A DNA stretch of 30,524 nt from Deinococcus hopiensis KR-140 (GCA_943327755.2 CALPYF020000046.1:1-30524), one strand, 5' to 3'. Positions 1 to 8,003 are shown, numbered from the stretch's first letter. Made by a program: numbers and translations. The notes: generated by a model from the letters alone, not told the origin.

Positions 1-471
1 GAGGTGGCGGGGCACGCGAGCCTGATGTACGCCGTGCGGGTGGGCGGCGTGCTGTACGCGGCGGACGCGCTGTTCGGCCCGGAGGCGCTGGCGAAGCATC
101 CGCTGGTGTTCTGCCAGGATTCGGCATTGCAGAAGGAGGCGGCGGCGCGCCTGGGTGAACTGGAGGGCGTGGAGGTGACCCTGCCGGGGCACGGTGACCC
201 AACCGGGGACCTGCCGGAGCTGGTCGCCGCGAACCTGTCGGCGCTGGAGCGCGTGACGAACGCGGTGCGCGCGGCGGTCCATGTGGGCGCGGCGGGGGTG
301 GACGACCTGCTGGCGCGCGTGTGCGACGGGCTGGGCGTGACCATGTCGAACGCGGGCGCGGTGGTCCTGAACCGCGCGGTGGTGAGCGCGCACCTGACCG
401 AGCTGCTCGAGCGGGGCGAGGTGGGCCTGCGGGTCGCGGGGAACCGGCTGGTGTTCTTCCCGGAAGCGTAA
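1..471 (+). CDS. MBL-fold metallohydrolase, C-terminal part
   Basis: This gene enters the window from the left and is already open at base 1, so the N-terminal half with the main HxHxDH metal motif is missing. What remains has the later metallo-beta-lactamase landmarks: GHASLMYAVRVGG followed by LYAADALF, where the Asp fits the bridging metal ligand, and then LPGHGDP, where the His fits the last metal ligand. The final 70 or so residues look like the small helical, winged-helix-like tail seen on many bacterial MBL hydrolases. The substrate cannot be told; glyoxalase II-like and broader hydrolase activities are both possible. The stop is followed after 48 bases by dps, which has its own promoter. 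Confidence 0.75.
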   Translation, partial: EVAGHASLMYAVRVGGVLYAADALFGPEALAKHPLVFCQDSALQKEAAARLGELEGVEVTLPGHGDPTGDLPELVAANLSALERVTNAVRAAVHVGAAGVDDLLARVCDGLGVTMSNAGAVVLNRAVVSAHLTELLERGEVGLRVAGNRLVFFPEA

Positions 472-507
472 AGGTTTCCCGTATGGGCGGGCGTGGGGGC
501 GCGGGGG

Positions 508-513
508 TACGGT
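508..513 (+). promoter_or_regulatory. Leaderless -10 box of dps
   Basis: TACGGT fits the TANNNT -10 pattern and ends 6 nt before the dps ATG at 520. No Shine-Dalgarno precedes the ATG. This spacing would start transcription at or next to the start codon, as in the leaderless mRNAs described for Deinococcus. The -35 region is not clear. Confidence 0.5.
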
Positions 514-519
514 GACCGC

Positions 520-1137
520 ATGACCAAGAAGAGCAAGGCCGCCCCGAAGAAAGCTGACACCAAGGCCACGAGTGACGGCAAGGCCTCGACCGGCAAGGCC
601 AGCGGCGCCGCGAAGGCCGACGCGGCGCACCTGACCACCACGAACAACGCGCTCGTGGACCACGCCTACCTCTCCGAAGCCGAGTTCGGGACGGTCGCGG
701 AGACGCTCCAGCGCAACCTCGCCACGACGATCAGCCTGTACCTGAAGTTCAAGAAGTACCACTGGGACATCCGCGGCCGCTTCTTCCGCGACCTGCACCT
801 CGCGTACGACGAGTTCATCGACGAGATCTTCCCCGGTATCGACGAGCAGGCCGAGCGGCTGGTCGCGCTTGGCGGCAGCCCCATCGCCGCGCCGAGCGAC
901 ATCGAACGCTTCAGCACCGTGAAGGTCCCCACCGAGACCGTCCGTGACGCGCGCACGCAGGTGGCGGATCTGGTGGCTGACCTGACCCGCGTCGGCAGGG
1001 GCTACCGGGACGACAGCCAGACGGTGGACGACGCGAACGACCCCGCGACCGCCGACATGTACAACGGGTACGCGGCGACCATCGACAAGATCCGCTGGAT
1101 GCTCCAGGCGATCATGGACGACGACCGGATGAACTGA
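520..1137 (+). CDS. dps: Dps-1 ferritin-like DNA-protection protein
   Basis: The 205-residue product closely resembles D. radiodurans Dps-1 (DR2263), a dodecameric iron-storing protein that binds DNA and limits Fenton damage. Residues 1-33 are a flexible Lys/Ala-rich tail suited to DNA binding. D34, H37, H48 and E53 match the N-terminal metal site particular to the deinococcal Dps-1. The ferroxidase site at the dimer interface is intact: H81 (YHWDIRG), H93, D97, D108 and E112 (DEQAER). The ATG at 520 is chosen over the in-frame GTG at 493 because it matches the family N-terminus and lies 6 nt after a -10 box. The stop codon is the first three bases of a repeat element. Confidence 0.96.
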   Translation: MTKKSKAAPKKADTKATSDGKASTGKASGAAKADAAHLTTTNNALVDHAYLSEAEFGTVAETLQRNLATTISLYLKFKKYHWDIRGRFFRDLHLAYDEFIDEIFPGIDEQAERLVALGGSPIAAPSDIERFSTVKVPTETVRDARTQVADLVADLTRVGRGYRDDSQTVDDANDPATADMYNGYAATIDKIRWMLQAIMDDDRMN

Positions 1138-1294
1138 TACGGACTCCGGTTGAATGGTTTGCACAACCGTTCAACCCGAGCGGATGCGACTCGCAGAGCT
1201 GCGCAGCAGAGCAGGAGCAAAGCGGGTTCCGGGCGTGGAGTTGGCAGATCGGTGGTGTTCCGATCTGTCGACGAAACAGACGGAATCCATATGA
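1135..1294 (+). repeat. Palindromic intergenic repeat, TGATACGG-end family (copy 1)
   Basis: This 160-bp element has imperfect terminal inverted repeats: TGATACGGACTCCG at the left against TCATATGGATTCCG read from the right (11 of 14 match). Inside are a 12-bp stem (1148-1159 with 1165-1176, one G.T pair), a palindrome GCTGCGCAGC, and a perfect 8-bp stem CAGATCGG/CCGATCTG (1245-1252 with 1260-1267). It has no coding capacity. Related elements with the same outer end occur at 14030 and 23144. The left end supplies the dps stop codon. Confidence 0.7.
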
Positions 1295-1334
1295 CGCCTG
1301 CCCGTCAGGGCCGAGCGAAGCGAGAGAGGCGCGA

Positions 1335-1362
1335 GGCCGCCGGGCCGTCCCGGTGGCCTTTT
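1335..1362 (+). terminator. Rho-independent terminator
   Basis: GGCCGCCGGG (1335-1344) pairs with CCCGGTGGCC (1349-1358) with one G.T pair and a CCGT loop, followed by TTTT. It would end transcripts from dps and the repeat just before the next gene. Confidence 0.6.
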
Positions 1363-1379
1363 CGTCCTCAGGAGGACCG

Positions 1380-1871
1380 GTGCCGAAGTTCGATTACTCC
1401 CTGAATTACGCGGAACTGGACCTGCGCGCGCATCCGGAGCTGTACCGGGTGGGCGTGGGGGAGCAGGGCGTGCTGCTGGTGCAGCCGTACAAGTCCGAGA
1501 TCCTGCCGCACTGGCGCTTCGCGACGCCGGAGGTGGCCCGGGAGAGCAGTGAGGCGATCTACGGGATGTTCCTGGCGTACCTGGGGGCGGGGGATTTCGT
1601 GGGGGCGGACATGGCCCGGAAGTTCCTGCAGATGGGCTTCACGCGCGCCCGGCGGTACGCGAATCACCGGGGTGGGAAGAAGTACGAGGGGCCGGTCCCG
1701 GAGGGAAAGAAGGGCCAGAGTGGCGTGCATGGCCGCGCCGAGCGGCCCCGTGATCCGGAGGACCCGGTGAAGGCCGAGTCCGCTCGGATCTTCAAGGCGC
1801 GGTGGGATGAGGCGGAGGCAAACGTGGAGTACGCCCGCCTGAAGCGGGAGCATAAGGCGCGCTTCGGGTAG
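1380..1871 (+). CDS. DUF4385 family protein
   Basis: The 163-residue soluble protein has the conserved body of DUF4385: FDYSLNYAELDLRAHPELYR, then GVGEQGVLLVQPYKSEILP, then DMARKFLQMGFTRARRYANH. No catalytic motif is obvious and the function of the family is unknown to me. The GTG at 1380 is chosen because AGGAGG (1370-1375) lies 4 nt upstream; the longer in-frame ATG at 1353 would begin inside the terminator stem. The C-terminal 50 residues are charged and probably flexible. It converges on mobA with a gap of 34 bp. Confidence 0.8.
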   Translation: MPKFDYSLNYAELDLRAHPELYRVGVGEQGVLLVQPYKSEILPHWRFATPEVARESSEAIYGMFLAYLGAGDFVGADMARKFLQMGFTRARRYANHRGGKKYEGPVPEGKKGQSGVHGRAERPRDPEDPVKAESARIFKARWDEAEANVEYARLKREHKARFG

Positions 1872-1905
1872 CACACCTCGGGGGGCGCGTCTCGGGTCGA
1901 GGCGG

Positions 1906-2472
1906 TCAGCGGGCGCCGGGCAGGTCCGCGGGCGTGTTGACATTGCGCAGAAGGGCCGGGTTCAGCCCCGGGACGTGGCGCACCTGACCAGTGGGGACGG
2001 CAAAGCGCAGTCGGCGTTCACCTCCGTCGAGCAGTTCGGTGACGTGCGCGCGCAGGCTGGTGTGGTACAGCGCGGCGAGCGGCTGGGGGCGTTTCAACCC
2101 GTCGAGGGCCTGCACGCCGAGCACGCCAGGCGCGCGGGCGGCGAGCAGGGTGTCCCAGTAGTCGCGCGTCAGGCAGGGCAGATCCACGCCGGTGAAGGCC
2201 ACCCAGCCGTCCGCGGCGGCGTGCAGCGCGGCTTCCAGCGCGGCCAGGGGGCCCTCGCCGGGGCGGGTGTCGGGCGTGACGCGCCAGCTGGGCACCTGGT
2301 AGCGGCCCTCAGGCGCGATGATCAGGCGCGTGGCGGCGGCCTGAAGGGGCGTGCAGGCGCGGTCCAGCAGGGTGCGGCCCTGCCACGTCACGAGGGCCTT
2401 GTCGCTCCCGAAGCGGCTGGAGCGGCCCCCGGCGGTGACGACGCCAGTCACGTCGGCCCAGGGGTCGGTCAT
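1906..2472 (-). CDS. mobA: Molybdenum cofactor guanylyltransferase MobA
   Basis: The 188-residue product carries the nucleotidyltransferase signature TAGGRSSRFGSDKA (residues 13-26), where GTP binds, and FTGVDLPCL with D97 as the probable Mg ligand. MobA transfers GMP from GTP to molybdopterin to make the guanine dinucleotide cofactor of DMSO-reductase-type enzymes. The C-terminal NVNTPADL fits the family. Its ATG overlaps the stop of the upstream aldehyde dehydrogenase gene (ATGA), so translation is probably coupled. The frame stays open far upstream through the dehydrogenase gene, which is a high-GC artefact rather than a fusion. No other molybdopterin gene is in the window. Confidence 0.85.
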   Translation of the reverse strand: MTDPWADVTGVVTAGGRSSRFGSDKALVTWQGRTLLDRACTPLQAAATRLIIAPEGRYQVPSWRVTPDTRPGEGPLAALEAALHAAADGWVAFTGVDLPCLTRDYWDTLLAARAPGVLGVQALDGLKRPQPLAALYHTSLRAHVTELLDGGERRLRFAVPTGQVRHVPGLNPALLRNVNTPADLPGAR

Positions 2473-3914
2473 TCGCGCGGTCCGCTCTGGCGTTCGAGGA
2501 GGCGCAGCGCCCACGCGACCAGCCGGGGGCCGGGGCGGCCGTAGGGGGGATACAGGAAGCGCACGGGGCTGCGGGCGGGTTCGGTCAGGACGGCGCGTTC
2601 GTGGCTGAAGGCGCGGAAGCCGTGCTCGCCGTGGTAGCTGCCCATGCCGCTGGGGCCGACGCCGCCGAAGGGCAGGTGCGGGTTGCTGAGGTGCACGACG
2701 GTGCCGTTCACGACCATGCCGCCGCTGGTGGTTTCCTGCTGCACTCGGCGGGTGACCCCGTCGTCGCCGCTGAACAGGTACAGGGCCAGCGGGGCGTCCA
2801 GGCGGCGGATGAGGTTCAGGGCGTCGTCCAGCGAGCGGTAGGTCAGGACCGGGAGGACCGGGCCGAACAGTTCCTCCTGCATCAGGGGCATGTCGGGCGT
2901 GACGTCCGCCACGACGGTCGGTGAGATGAAGCGCTCGGCGGGGCTGAACTCGCCGCCCAGCACGATCCGCGCGCCCATCTGCACGCTCTGGCGGGTCAGG
3001 CGTTCCAGCCGCTCGACGCTGGCGGCGTCCACCATGCGGCCGTAGTCGGGTCCAGCGCGCAGCCAGGCGCGGTCGCCGTAGCGGCGGGCGATGACCTCGT
3101 CCAGGCGCAGGATCAGTGCGTCCCGCTGTGCTTCTGGCACCAGGGCGTAGTCCGGCGCGACGCAGGTCTGCCCGGCGTTGAGCAGCTTGCCCCACGCGAG
3201 CCGCTCGGCGGTCAGGTTCAGGTCGGCGCTGCGGTCGATCAGGGCGGGGCTCTTGCCGCCCAGTTCCAGCGTGACGCTGGTCAGGTTGGCGCTCGCGGCG
3301 CGCATGACGTGCTTCCCGACGGCGGTGCTGCCCGTGAAGAAGATGTGGTCGAAGGGCAGTTCGGTCAGGGTGCGTGCGGTGTCCGCGTCGCCCTCCACGA
3401 CGGCCACGAGCGCCGGGTCGAAGGTGGCCTCCAGCAGCTCGCGCAGCGCGCGGGCCACGTTGGGGGCCTTCTCGCTGGGTTTCAGGATGACGGTGTTCCC
3501 CGCCGCGAGGCTCGCGACCAGCGGCGCCAGGGCGAGGTTCACGGGGTAGTTCCAGGGGCTGAGGACCAGCGTGACGCCGCGCGCCTGCGGCTGGATCTCG
3601 CTGCGTGCGCCCGCCAGCACGACCGGGGTGTCCACGCGCCGGGCGGCCATCCAGCGCGGCAGGCGGCGGATGGCGTGCTGGATTTCTTCCAGGACGGGGT
3701 GCAGTTCGGTGATCTCGGCCTCGGCGCGGCTCTTGCCGAGGTCGGTGCTCAGCGCGTCGGCGAGGTGGACGCGGCGGGCCCTGACCGCGTCGTGCAGGCG
3801 GCGCAGGATCGCCTGCCGCTGCGCCGGGGTGCTCTGCGCGGCCGTCCAGCGGTGCGCGCGCTGACGCTCGAACAGCGCCTGGAGGTCGGTGGGGAGCGGC
3901 TGGGTCTGCGTCAT
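2469..3914 (-). CDS. Class 3-type aldehyde dehydrogenase
   Basis: The 481-residue product is an NAD(P)-dependent aldehyde dehydrogenase. N122 (SPWNYP) stabilises the oxyanion, K145 and E148 (KPSEKAP) lie in the cofactor site, E217 (LELGGKSP) is the general base and C251 (GQTC) the nucleophile. The short length and C-terminal PYG motif followed by a hydrophobic helix resemble ALDH3 / coniferyl or fatty aldehyde dehydrogenases, and the last segment may touch the membrane. The start ATG at 3914 has a GAGG about 8 nt upstream. It forms a two-gene unit with mobA through a 4-base overlap. The substrate is unknown. Confidence 0.9.
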   Translation of the reverse strand: MTQTQPLPTDLQALFERQRAHRWTAAQSTPAQRQAILRRLHDAVRARRVHLADALSTDLGKSRAEAEITELHPVLEEIQHAIRRLPRWMAARRVDTPVVLAGARSEIQPQARGVTLVLSPWNYPVNLALAPLVASLAAGNTVILKPSEKAPNVARALRELLEATFDPALVAVVEGDADTARTLTELPFDHIFFTGSTAVGKHVMRAASANLTSVTLELGGKSPALIDRSADLNLTAERLAWGKLLNAGQTCVAPDYALVPEAQRDALILRLDEVIARRYGDRAWLRAGPDYGRMVDAASVERLERLTRQSVQMGARIVLGGEFSPAERFISPTVVADVTPDMPLMQEELFGPVLPVLTYRSLDDALNLIRRLDAPLALYLFSGDDGVTRRVQQETTSGGMVVNGTVVHLSNPHLPFGGVGPSGMGSYHGEHGFRAFSHERAVLTEPARSPVRFLYPPYGRPGPRLVAWALRLLERQSGPRE

Positions 3915-3966
3915 GGTCGAACCTCACGGTGAACGGCGGGCCTGGAACAGCGGGGGCTTTGCACCC

Positions 3967-3972
3967 AGTATA
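3967..3972 (-). promoter_or_regulatory. Candidate -10 box for the aldehyde dehydrogenase-mobA unit
   Basis: On the minus strand TATACT lies 52 nt before the dehydrogenase ATG in a locally AT-richer stretch. A convincing -35 is not visible, so this is tentative. Confidence 0.3.
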
Positions 3973-4094
3973 AGTCTGCACCGAGCCTTCAGCGGCCCTT
4001 CAGTGACCCGTCACAAAGGGAGCAACCTGACACTCTGCGCCGCCTGGTCAGGCACAGACTGCCCCGTTCAAACCAGTTCAACGGAGGCACCATC

Positions 4095-4532
4095 ATGAAA
4101 AAGATTCTGTTCATGCCCGCCCTGGCCCTCGCCCTCGGTTCCTGCGCCATGATGTACGCCCCCATGACCTACACGCTGGCCAAGCAGCCGGCGGGCGGCG
4201 CCCTGAGTTCCAGCGGCACCGTGACCACCACGCGCGACGGGATGACCGTCATGACGAGCGCCATGGTCAGCGGCCTCGCCCCGAACACCTACTACGTCGC
4301 GCACTACCACGTGCAGGGCACCGCCAGCACCGACCCGTGCAGCAGCGGCGGCGCGCCCATCATGAGCAGCATGATCGTCGGCCAGAGTGACGCGATGGGC
4401 ATGCTGAAACTGTCCGGCAGCGTGGCGGCCGCCGACGTCATGAACGCCACGTACTTCAACATCCACACCGCCAAGGACGCCAGCGGCGCCCCCGCCGACG
4501 CCGGCGTGACCTGCACCAGCGTCAAGATGTAA
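4095..4532 (+). CDS. Small lipoprotein with CHRD / Cu,Zn-SOD-like fold
   Basis: The 145-residue product begins with a lipoprotein signal peptide, MKKILFMPALALALGSC, whose lipobox ALGSC puts the lipidated Cys at residue 17. The mature part reads like a CHRD or superoxide-dismutase-like beta-sandwich: an early His pair in YYVAHYHVQG, and near the end YFNIHTAKDASG, typical of CHRD proteins. Two Cys (DPCSSGG and VTCTS) could form the disulfide of a SodC-like fold. The full set of Cu ligands of a true SodC is not present, so enzymatic activity is doubtful. The start is supported by GGAGG at 4083-4087, 7 nt upstream. It would sit on the outer face of the cell envelope. Confidence 0.6.
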   Translation: MKKILFMPALALALGSCAMMYAPMTYTLAKQPAGGALSSSGTVTTTRDGMTVMTSAMVSGLAPNTYYVAHYHVQGTASTDPCSSGGAPIMSSMIVGQSDAMGMLKLSGSVAAADVMNATYFNIHTAKDASGAPADAGVTCTSVKM

Positions 4533-4548
4533 CAGCAGACGGCAGAAA

Positions 4549-4589
4549 GCAGATGGCGGAGGTTCCGTGACCGGGTCTCCGCCATCTGC
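4549..4589. terminator. Perfect 13-bp hairpin between convergent genes
   Basis: GCAGATGGCGGAG (4549-4561) and CTCCGCCATCTGC (4577-4589) are exact inverted repeats with a 15-nt loop, between the lipoprotein gene and the prepilin peptidase gene that face each other. There is no T-run on either side, so it may act as a bidirectional stop or RNA-end stabiliser rather than a classical terminator. Confidence 0.45.
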
Positions 4590-4608
4590 CATTCGCCATC
4601 TACCTTTC

Positions 4609-5760
4609 CTACAGCCCCAGCATCTCGCGGTAACTGCCGATCAGCGCGCCGCCCCACAGCAGGGCCACCACGGCGCCCAGTGCGAGGAACGGCCCGAACT
4701 TCACGCGGTTCTCGCTGCGCGTGGCGAGCTGCACCACGCCGAAGATCGCCCCGGCGAACACCGCGACGACCAGCGCCAGCAGCAGCCGCTCCCAGCCCAG
4801 GAACGCGCCGATCACGGCGGCGAGTTTCACGTCCCCAAAGCCCATGGCGCTGGCGTCCACCTGCGTGTCGTCGGCGGCGCCGTCGTCCTCGCGGTGGCGG
4901 CGCCAGTGCAGCCACCAGTACACGCCGCACGCGAGCGACACCGCCCCGGCGGCCGCCAGGGCGCCCTGCACCATCAGGATCATGCCGGGGCCGTACCCGG
5001 CGCTGCCCAGCATCACGCTGACGAGCAGCCCGCCCAGAGTGAGCAGTTCCGGGATGCGGATCACGCGGCGCGCCGCGACGTTCACCAGGGCGGACAGCAG
5101 GCCCACGCCCGCCCCCCACCACGGCCCCAGCCAAGCGCCCGCCAGCAGGCCAAGGCTGATCTGCTGGTACCCGATGGGAAATTCCGGGAAGGAGCGCTCG
5201 CGGAAGCGGCGCAGCACCCACGACCCGAACTGGTTGATCGCCACGACCACCCCGGCGCCCAGCAGAGCGCCCTGCACCGCGCCTGCAAAGTCCGGCAGGC
5301 CCTCCACGCCCGCGCGTCCGTTCAGGACGCCGAACAGGACGCCCAGCGCCACGCCGGGCAGGGTCAGTTCGTCGGGAATGGTGTACGTGTCCAGGTCGAT
5401 GGCGCTGCCCACGAGCAGCAGGGTGAACAGCACCATCAGCCCCAGCGCGCCCCAGCCGATCGTCAGCGGGGGGAACAGCGCCGCGATGGCCGCGTACCCG
5501 ATGCCGGTCAGGAGTTCCACGACCGGGTAACGCGCCTTGATGGGAGATTTGCAGTAGCGGCACTTCCCGCCCAGGCTCAGCCAGGAGAACACGGGCACCA
5601 GATCGGCGACGCCCAGGCGGTGGTCGCAGTTCGGGCAGTGGCTGGGAGGGAACGCGATGTTCTCCCCGCGCGGCAGCCGCCAGATGAGCACATTCGAGAA
5701 CGAGCCCACCAGCAGGCCCAGCAGCCCGGCGAAGATCACGAGAAGGACGTCAGGGGTCAC
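4609..5760 (-). CDS. pilD: Type IV prepilin peptidase / N-methyltransferase (A24)
   Basis: This 383-residue polytopic membrane enzyme cleaves the leader of type IV prepilins and methylates the new N-terminus. It has the GSFSNVLIWRLPRGE motif, the cytoplasmic zinc site C42-C45 and C67-C70, and the aspartyl protease residues in IDLDTYTIPD (D122-D130) and MGFGDVKL (D310). It is about 100 residues longer than E. coli-type enzymes because of extra hydrophobic segments between the two Asp motifs (roughly residues 150-290) and a charged acidic linker before GFGD. No pilin or assembly gene is next to it, so it probably serves pilus or competence genes elsewhere. Confidence 0.92.
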   Translation of the reverse strand: MTPDVLLVIFAGLLGLLVGSFSNVLIWRLPRGENIAFPPSHCPNCDHRLGVADLVPVFSWLSLGGKCRYCKSPIKARYPVVELLTGIGYAAIAALFPPLTIGWGALGLMVLFTLLLVGSAIDLDTYTIPDELTLPGVALGVLFGVLNGRAGVEGLPDFAGAVQGALLGAGVVVAINQFGSWVLRRFRERSFPEFPIGYQQISLGLLAGAWLGPWWGAGVGLLSALVNVAARRVIRIPELLTLGGLLVSVMLGSAGYGPGMILMVQGALAAAGAVSLACGVYWWLHWRRHREDDGAADDTQVDASAMGFGDVKLAAVIGAFLGWERLLLALVVAVFAGAIFGVVQLATRSENRVKFGPFLALGAVVALLWGGALIGSYREMLGL

Positions 5761-5817
5761 CCCGGCAGTTTAGGGAACATTCATCACACGCGTCTTGCAC
5801 CGAGGGGAGACCCGACC

Positions 5818-7143
5818 CTACTGGACGCGGCGCAGTCTCAGGCGGGCGTCCGGAGAGAGATTCGCGGAATGAAATGGTCTCATCCGGAAGCCCTTCGGGA
5901 ACAGTTCGAACTGACCATGTGTGACCGTGACCGCCAGGATGGCCGCCAGCAGGGCCTCAGCCATGCCCGCCCCCAGGCAGGTGTGGGCTCCCGCCCCGTA
6001 AGGCTGGAATGCTCCCTTCTGACGGTGCTCGTTCCGAGGCGGCAGGAACCGGTCCAGGTCAAAACGGTTCGGGTCGCTGAACAGAACCGGGTCGCGCTGC
6101 GAGGTTGCCAGGGCCATGAGCAGCCGCTCGCCCTGACGGACCCTGTACCCCTGCACAGTGAAGTCCTGGGTGGCGTACCGGGGCAGAATGTTCGCAATCG
6201 GGTACAGCCGCATGACTTCAAGCACCGCGGCGTGCAGGACTTTCAGGTCCCGCAGACGCTCGGGGGGCAGCCCTTGTTCCACGATGGGCCGCGCCTCAGC
6301 CTGCACGCGGGCAAGCACCTCAGGCCGCCGGTACAGTTCGTACAGCGTCAGCGACAGCACGTTCACCACAGTGTCCAGTCCTGCCACGTAGGGGATCAGC
6401 ATCATGAACAGCAGTTCCTCGTCGTTCATCAGATCCGGGCGGGTATCACGCAGGCGACGGAGATCCGTCACGTAACTGGAGGGGTGCTCCCCGGTCTCCT
6501 GATCCAGGACTTCCTGCGCGAACGCACGGGCACTGGCTTTCGCGCGCAGGTATTCCGCTCGGCGCAGCGCAGCGGGACGCGCCGAGCCGACCAGGTGGAC
6601 GGCGAGTTGCGTGTGCCAGTACGTCATGAAGTCCGTCAGGTGCGGTCCTGGCGTGCGGCCCAGGGTGAGCGTGCCGATGCAGTCCGCCACTAACCGCTGC
6701 GCGAAGGGTACGACCTGCAGCAGCTCATCCGGGCCCACGCGGTCCAGGGCCTCGCGGGTCAGGGCCGTCACCTGCGGTAGGCCTTCCAATACGCGGCCCT
6801 TCGCGAATCCAGACCGGGCCGCCGCGCGGTAGGCGAGGTGTTCGGGACCCTCAAGCATCGTCAGCACCTGCCGCCCACCGAACTCACGGATAATCCCTTC
6901 CCAGACGCGCCACGCGTCCACCTCGCCCGCATTCTGGGACATGACCTGTGCGGCGACTGGCCCGGCGATCACCACCATGGACTGCCCCAGAACCCGCACC
7001 CGGTAGCACGGTCCGAGCCGCGCCGCCTGGGTGGCGAGGAAGAGCTCACTATCCCGGAGCATGGGGATCAGGCTCCCGACGAGGGGGAGACCCGGCGCGA
7101 CCGGTAGGGGCTGCGTGGCGGAGGTGGCAGTGGACGTGGTCAT
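5818..7143 (-). CDS. Cytochrome P450
   Basis: The 441-residue soluble haem monooxygenase shows all P450 landmarks: an N-terminal Pro-rich region (PVAPGLPLVGS), the I-helix oxygen-activation motif VAGLDT, the K-helix ExxR in EVMRLYP, and the haem-binding loop FQPYGAGAHTCLG with C389 as the thiolate ligand. The haem loop has a Tyr-Gly pair where many P450s have Gly-x-Gly. No ferredoxin or reductase is adjacent, so redox partners must be encoded elsewhere. Deinococcus uses P450s in carotenoid tailoring, but nothing here identifies the substrate. AGGAGG lies 7 nt before the ATG. Confidence 0.93.
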   Translation of the reverse strand: MTTSTATSATQPLPVAPGLPLVGSLIPMLRDSELFLATQAARLGPCYRVRVLGQSMVVIAGPVAAQVMSQNAGEVDAWRVWEGIIREFGGRQVLTMLEGPEHLAYRAAARSGFAKGRVLEGLPQVTALTREALDRVGPDELLQVVPFAQRLVADCIGTLTLGRTPGPHLTDFMTYWHTQLAVHLVGSARPAALRRAEYLRAKASARAFAQEVLDQETGEHPSSYVTDLRRLRDTRPDLMNDEELLFMMLIPYVAGLDTVVNVLSLTLYELYRRPEVLARVQAEARPIVEQGLPPERLRDLKVLHAAVLEVMRLYPIANILPRYATQDFTVQGYRVRQGERLLMALATSQRDPVLFSDPNRFDLDRFLPPRNEHRQKGAFQPYGAGAHTCLGAGMAEALLAAILAVTVTHGQFELFPKGFRMRPFHSANLSPDARLRLRRVQ

Positions 7144-7327
7144 GGTGAAGCCTCCTGAAGGCAGGCGAAGGATGAGACGGGACGGACCCGTTCACCGTAC
7201 ACCCCCTGCGCGATTCAGGTTTCGGGGAAGCCGCCTCACACAAGGCAACCCCAGGTTGAGGCCGTGATCATCGGCATCCATCACAGCCCGCTCGGGCAGA
7301 CCGCAGAAACGACCAGCGCCAGCCGAA

Positions 7328-7825
7328 TCAGACGCCGAGAGTCTGCAGCGCGTCCAGCCACGCGCGCAGCGGCAGGGGCACCCACGTCACCCCGTCCGGC
7401 AGGGGGGCCGAGGCGTGCGGGAGGTTCAGGCGGGTGATCTCGGCCTCCAGCGCGCGCAGGGCCACCTCGACGTCCACGTCCCCCTTCTCGCCCAGTGGGA
7501 TCAGGGAGGTGCGGGTCAGCGCCCCGGCCCGTTCCAGGTCCGCCCAGTTCAGGCGGTACACGTCCTCGTACACGAACGACACCTGCGGTTTGCCCGGCAC
7601 GTCCGCCGTGAAGCGGACCGGGGGATAGCAGTCGCCGTCGGTGATCGTCACCTTCGCTCCGCACGCCGCACAGGTGAAACTGCCGACCAGTCCGTAGCGA
7701 CTGCCCACGTACCGCCGCGCCTCGGGGGGCGTGAAGCCGCAGTTCGGGCAGACCGTGAAGATCGGGACGTCCAGCAGCCACGTCGTCGGCTGCCGCCCCG
7801 TGCGATTGAAGTGCAGGCGGATCAT
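7328..7825 (-). CDS. Zinc-ribbon protein, function unknown
   Basis: I do not recognise this 165-residue protein. Two CxxC pairs, C26-C29 (VCPNCG) and C52-C55 (FTCAACGAK), separated by 22 residues, form a probable zinc ribbon. The rest is a small alpha/beta domain with LNLPHASAPLPDGVTW and LPLRAWLDAL near the C-terminus. The ATG at 7825 is chosen because GGGGAG lies upstream and the sequence before it is low-complexity and overlaps a degenerate repeat; an in-frame ATG at 7843 is an alternative. It follows rimO on the same strand but is over 200 bp away, so it is probably a separate unit. Confidence 0.65.
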   Translation of the reverse strand: MIRLHFNRTGRQPTTWLLDVPIFTVCPNCGFTPPEARRYVGSRYGLVGSFTCAACGAKVTITDGDCYPPVRFTADVPGKPQVSFVYEDVYRLNWADLERAGALTRTSLIPLGEKGDVDVEVALRALEAEITRLNLPHASAPLPDGVTWVPLPLRAWLDALQTLGV

Positions 7826-7917
7826 GCCCGGAGTCTCCCCCATCCAGACGTGAGCTGCTGCCCGGAAACGGTGAAGGGGCGGGCCACCCGGGCAGCCCAC
7901 CCCCAATCCGTCCGGAG

Positions 7918-8003
7918 ACCGTCTGTTCCGTGACCCGGTCGGAACATCACCCACCGGCCCACTCCACGCCCGGCCTCCGTCAGACTCCTTCTCGCGCTGC
8001 TCG
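7918..8003 (-). repeat. Degenerate copy of the 1135-1294 repeat
   Basis: Positions 7918-7973 align without gaps to the reverse complement of 1229-1284 in the first repeat, with 44 of 56 bases the same, including CGTCTGTT, TCGGAACA and CTCCACGCCCGG. Weaker similarity continues to about 8003 (CTCCTTCTC, GCTGCTCGGG). Terminal inverted repeats are not preserved, so this looks like a decayed copy. It fills the gap between rimO and the zinc-ribbon gene. Confidence 0.5.

Noticed and set aside
1906..3981. 691-codon minus-strand frame that looks like a dehydrogenase-MobA fusion
   Set aside because: Only the last 188 codons are real MobA; upstream it is the wrong frame of the aldehyde dehydrogenase, open because of high GC.
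4567..6693. 708-codon plus-strand open frame
   Set aside because: It is antisense to the prepilin peptidase and P450 genes, with Gln/His/Arg-rich nonsense composition and no motifs.
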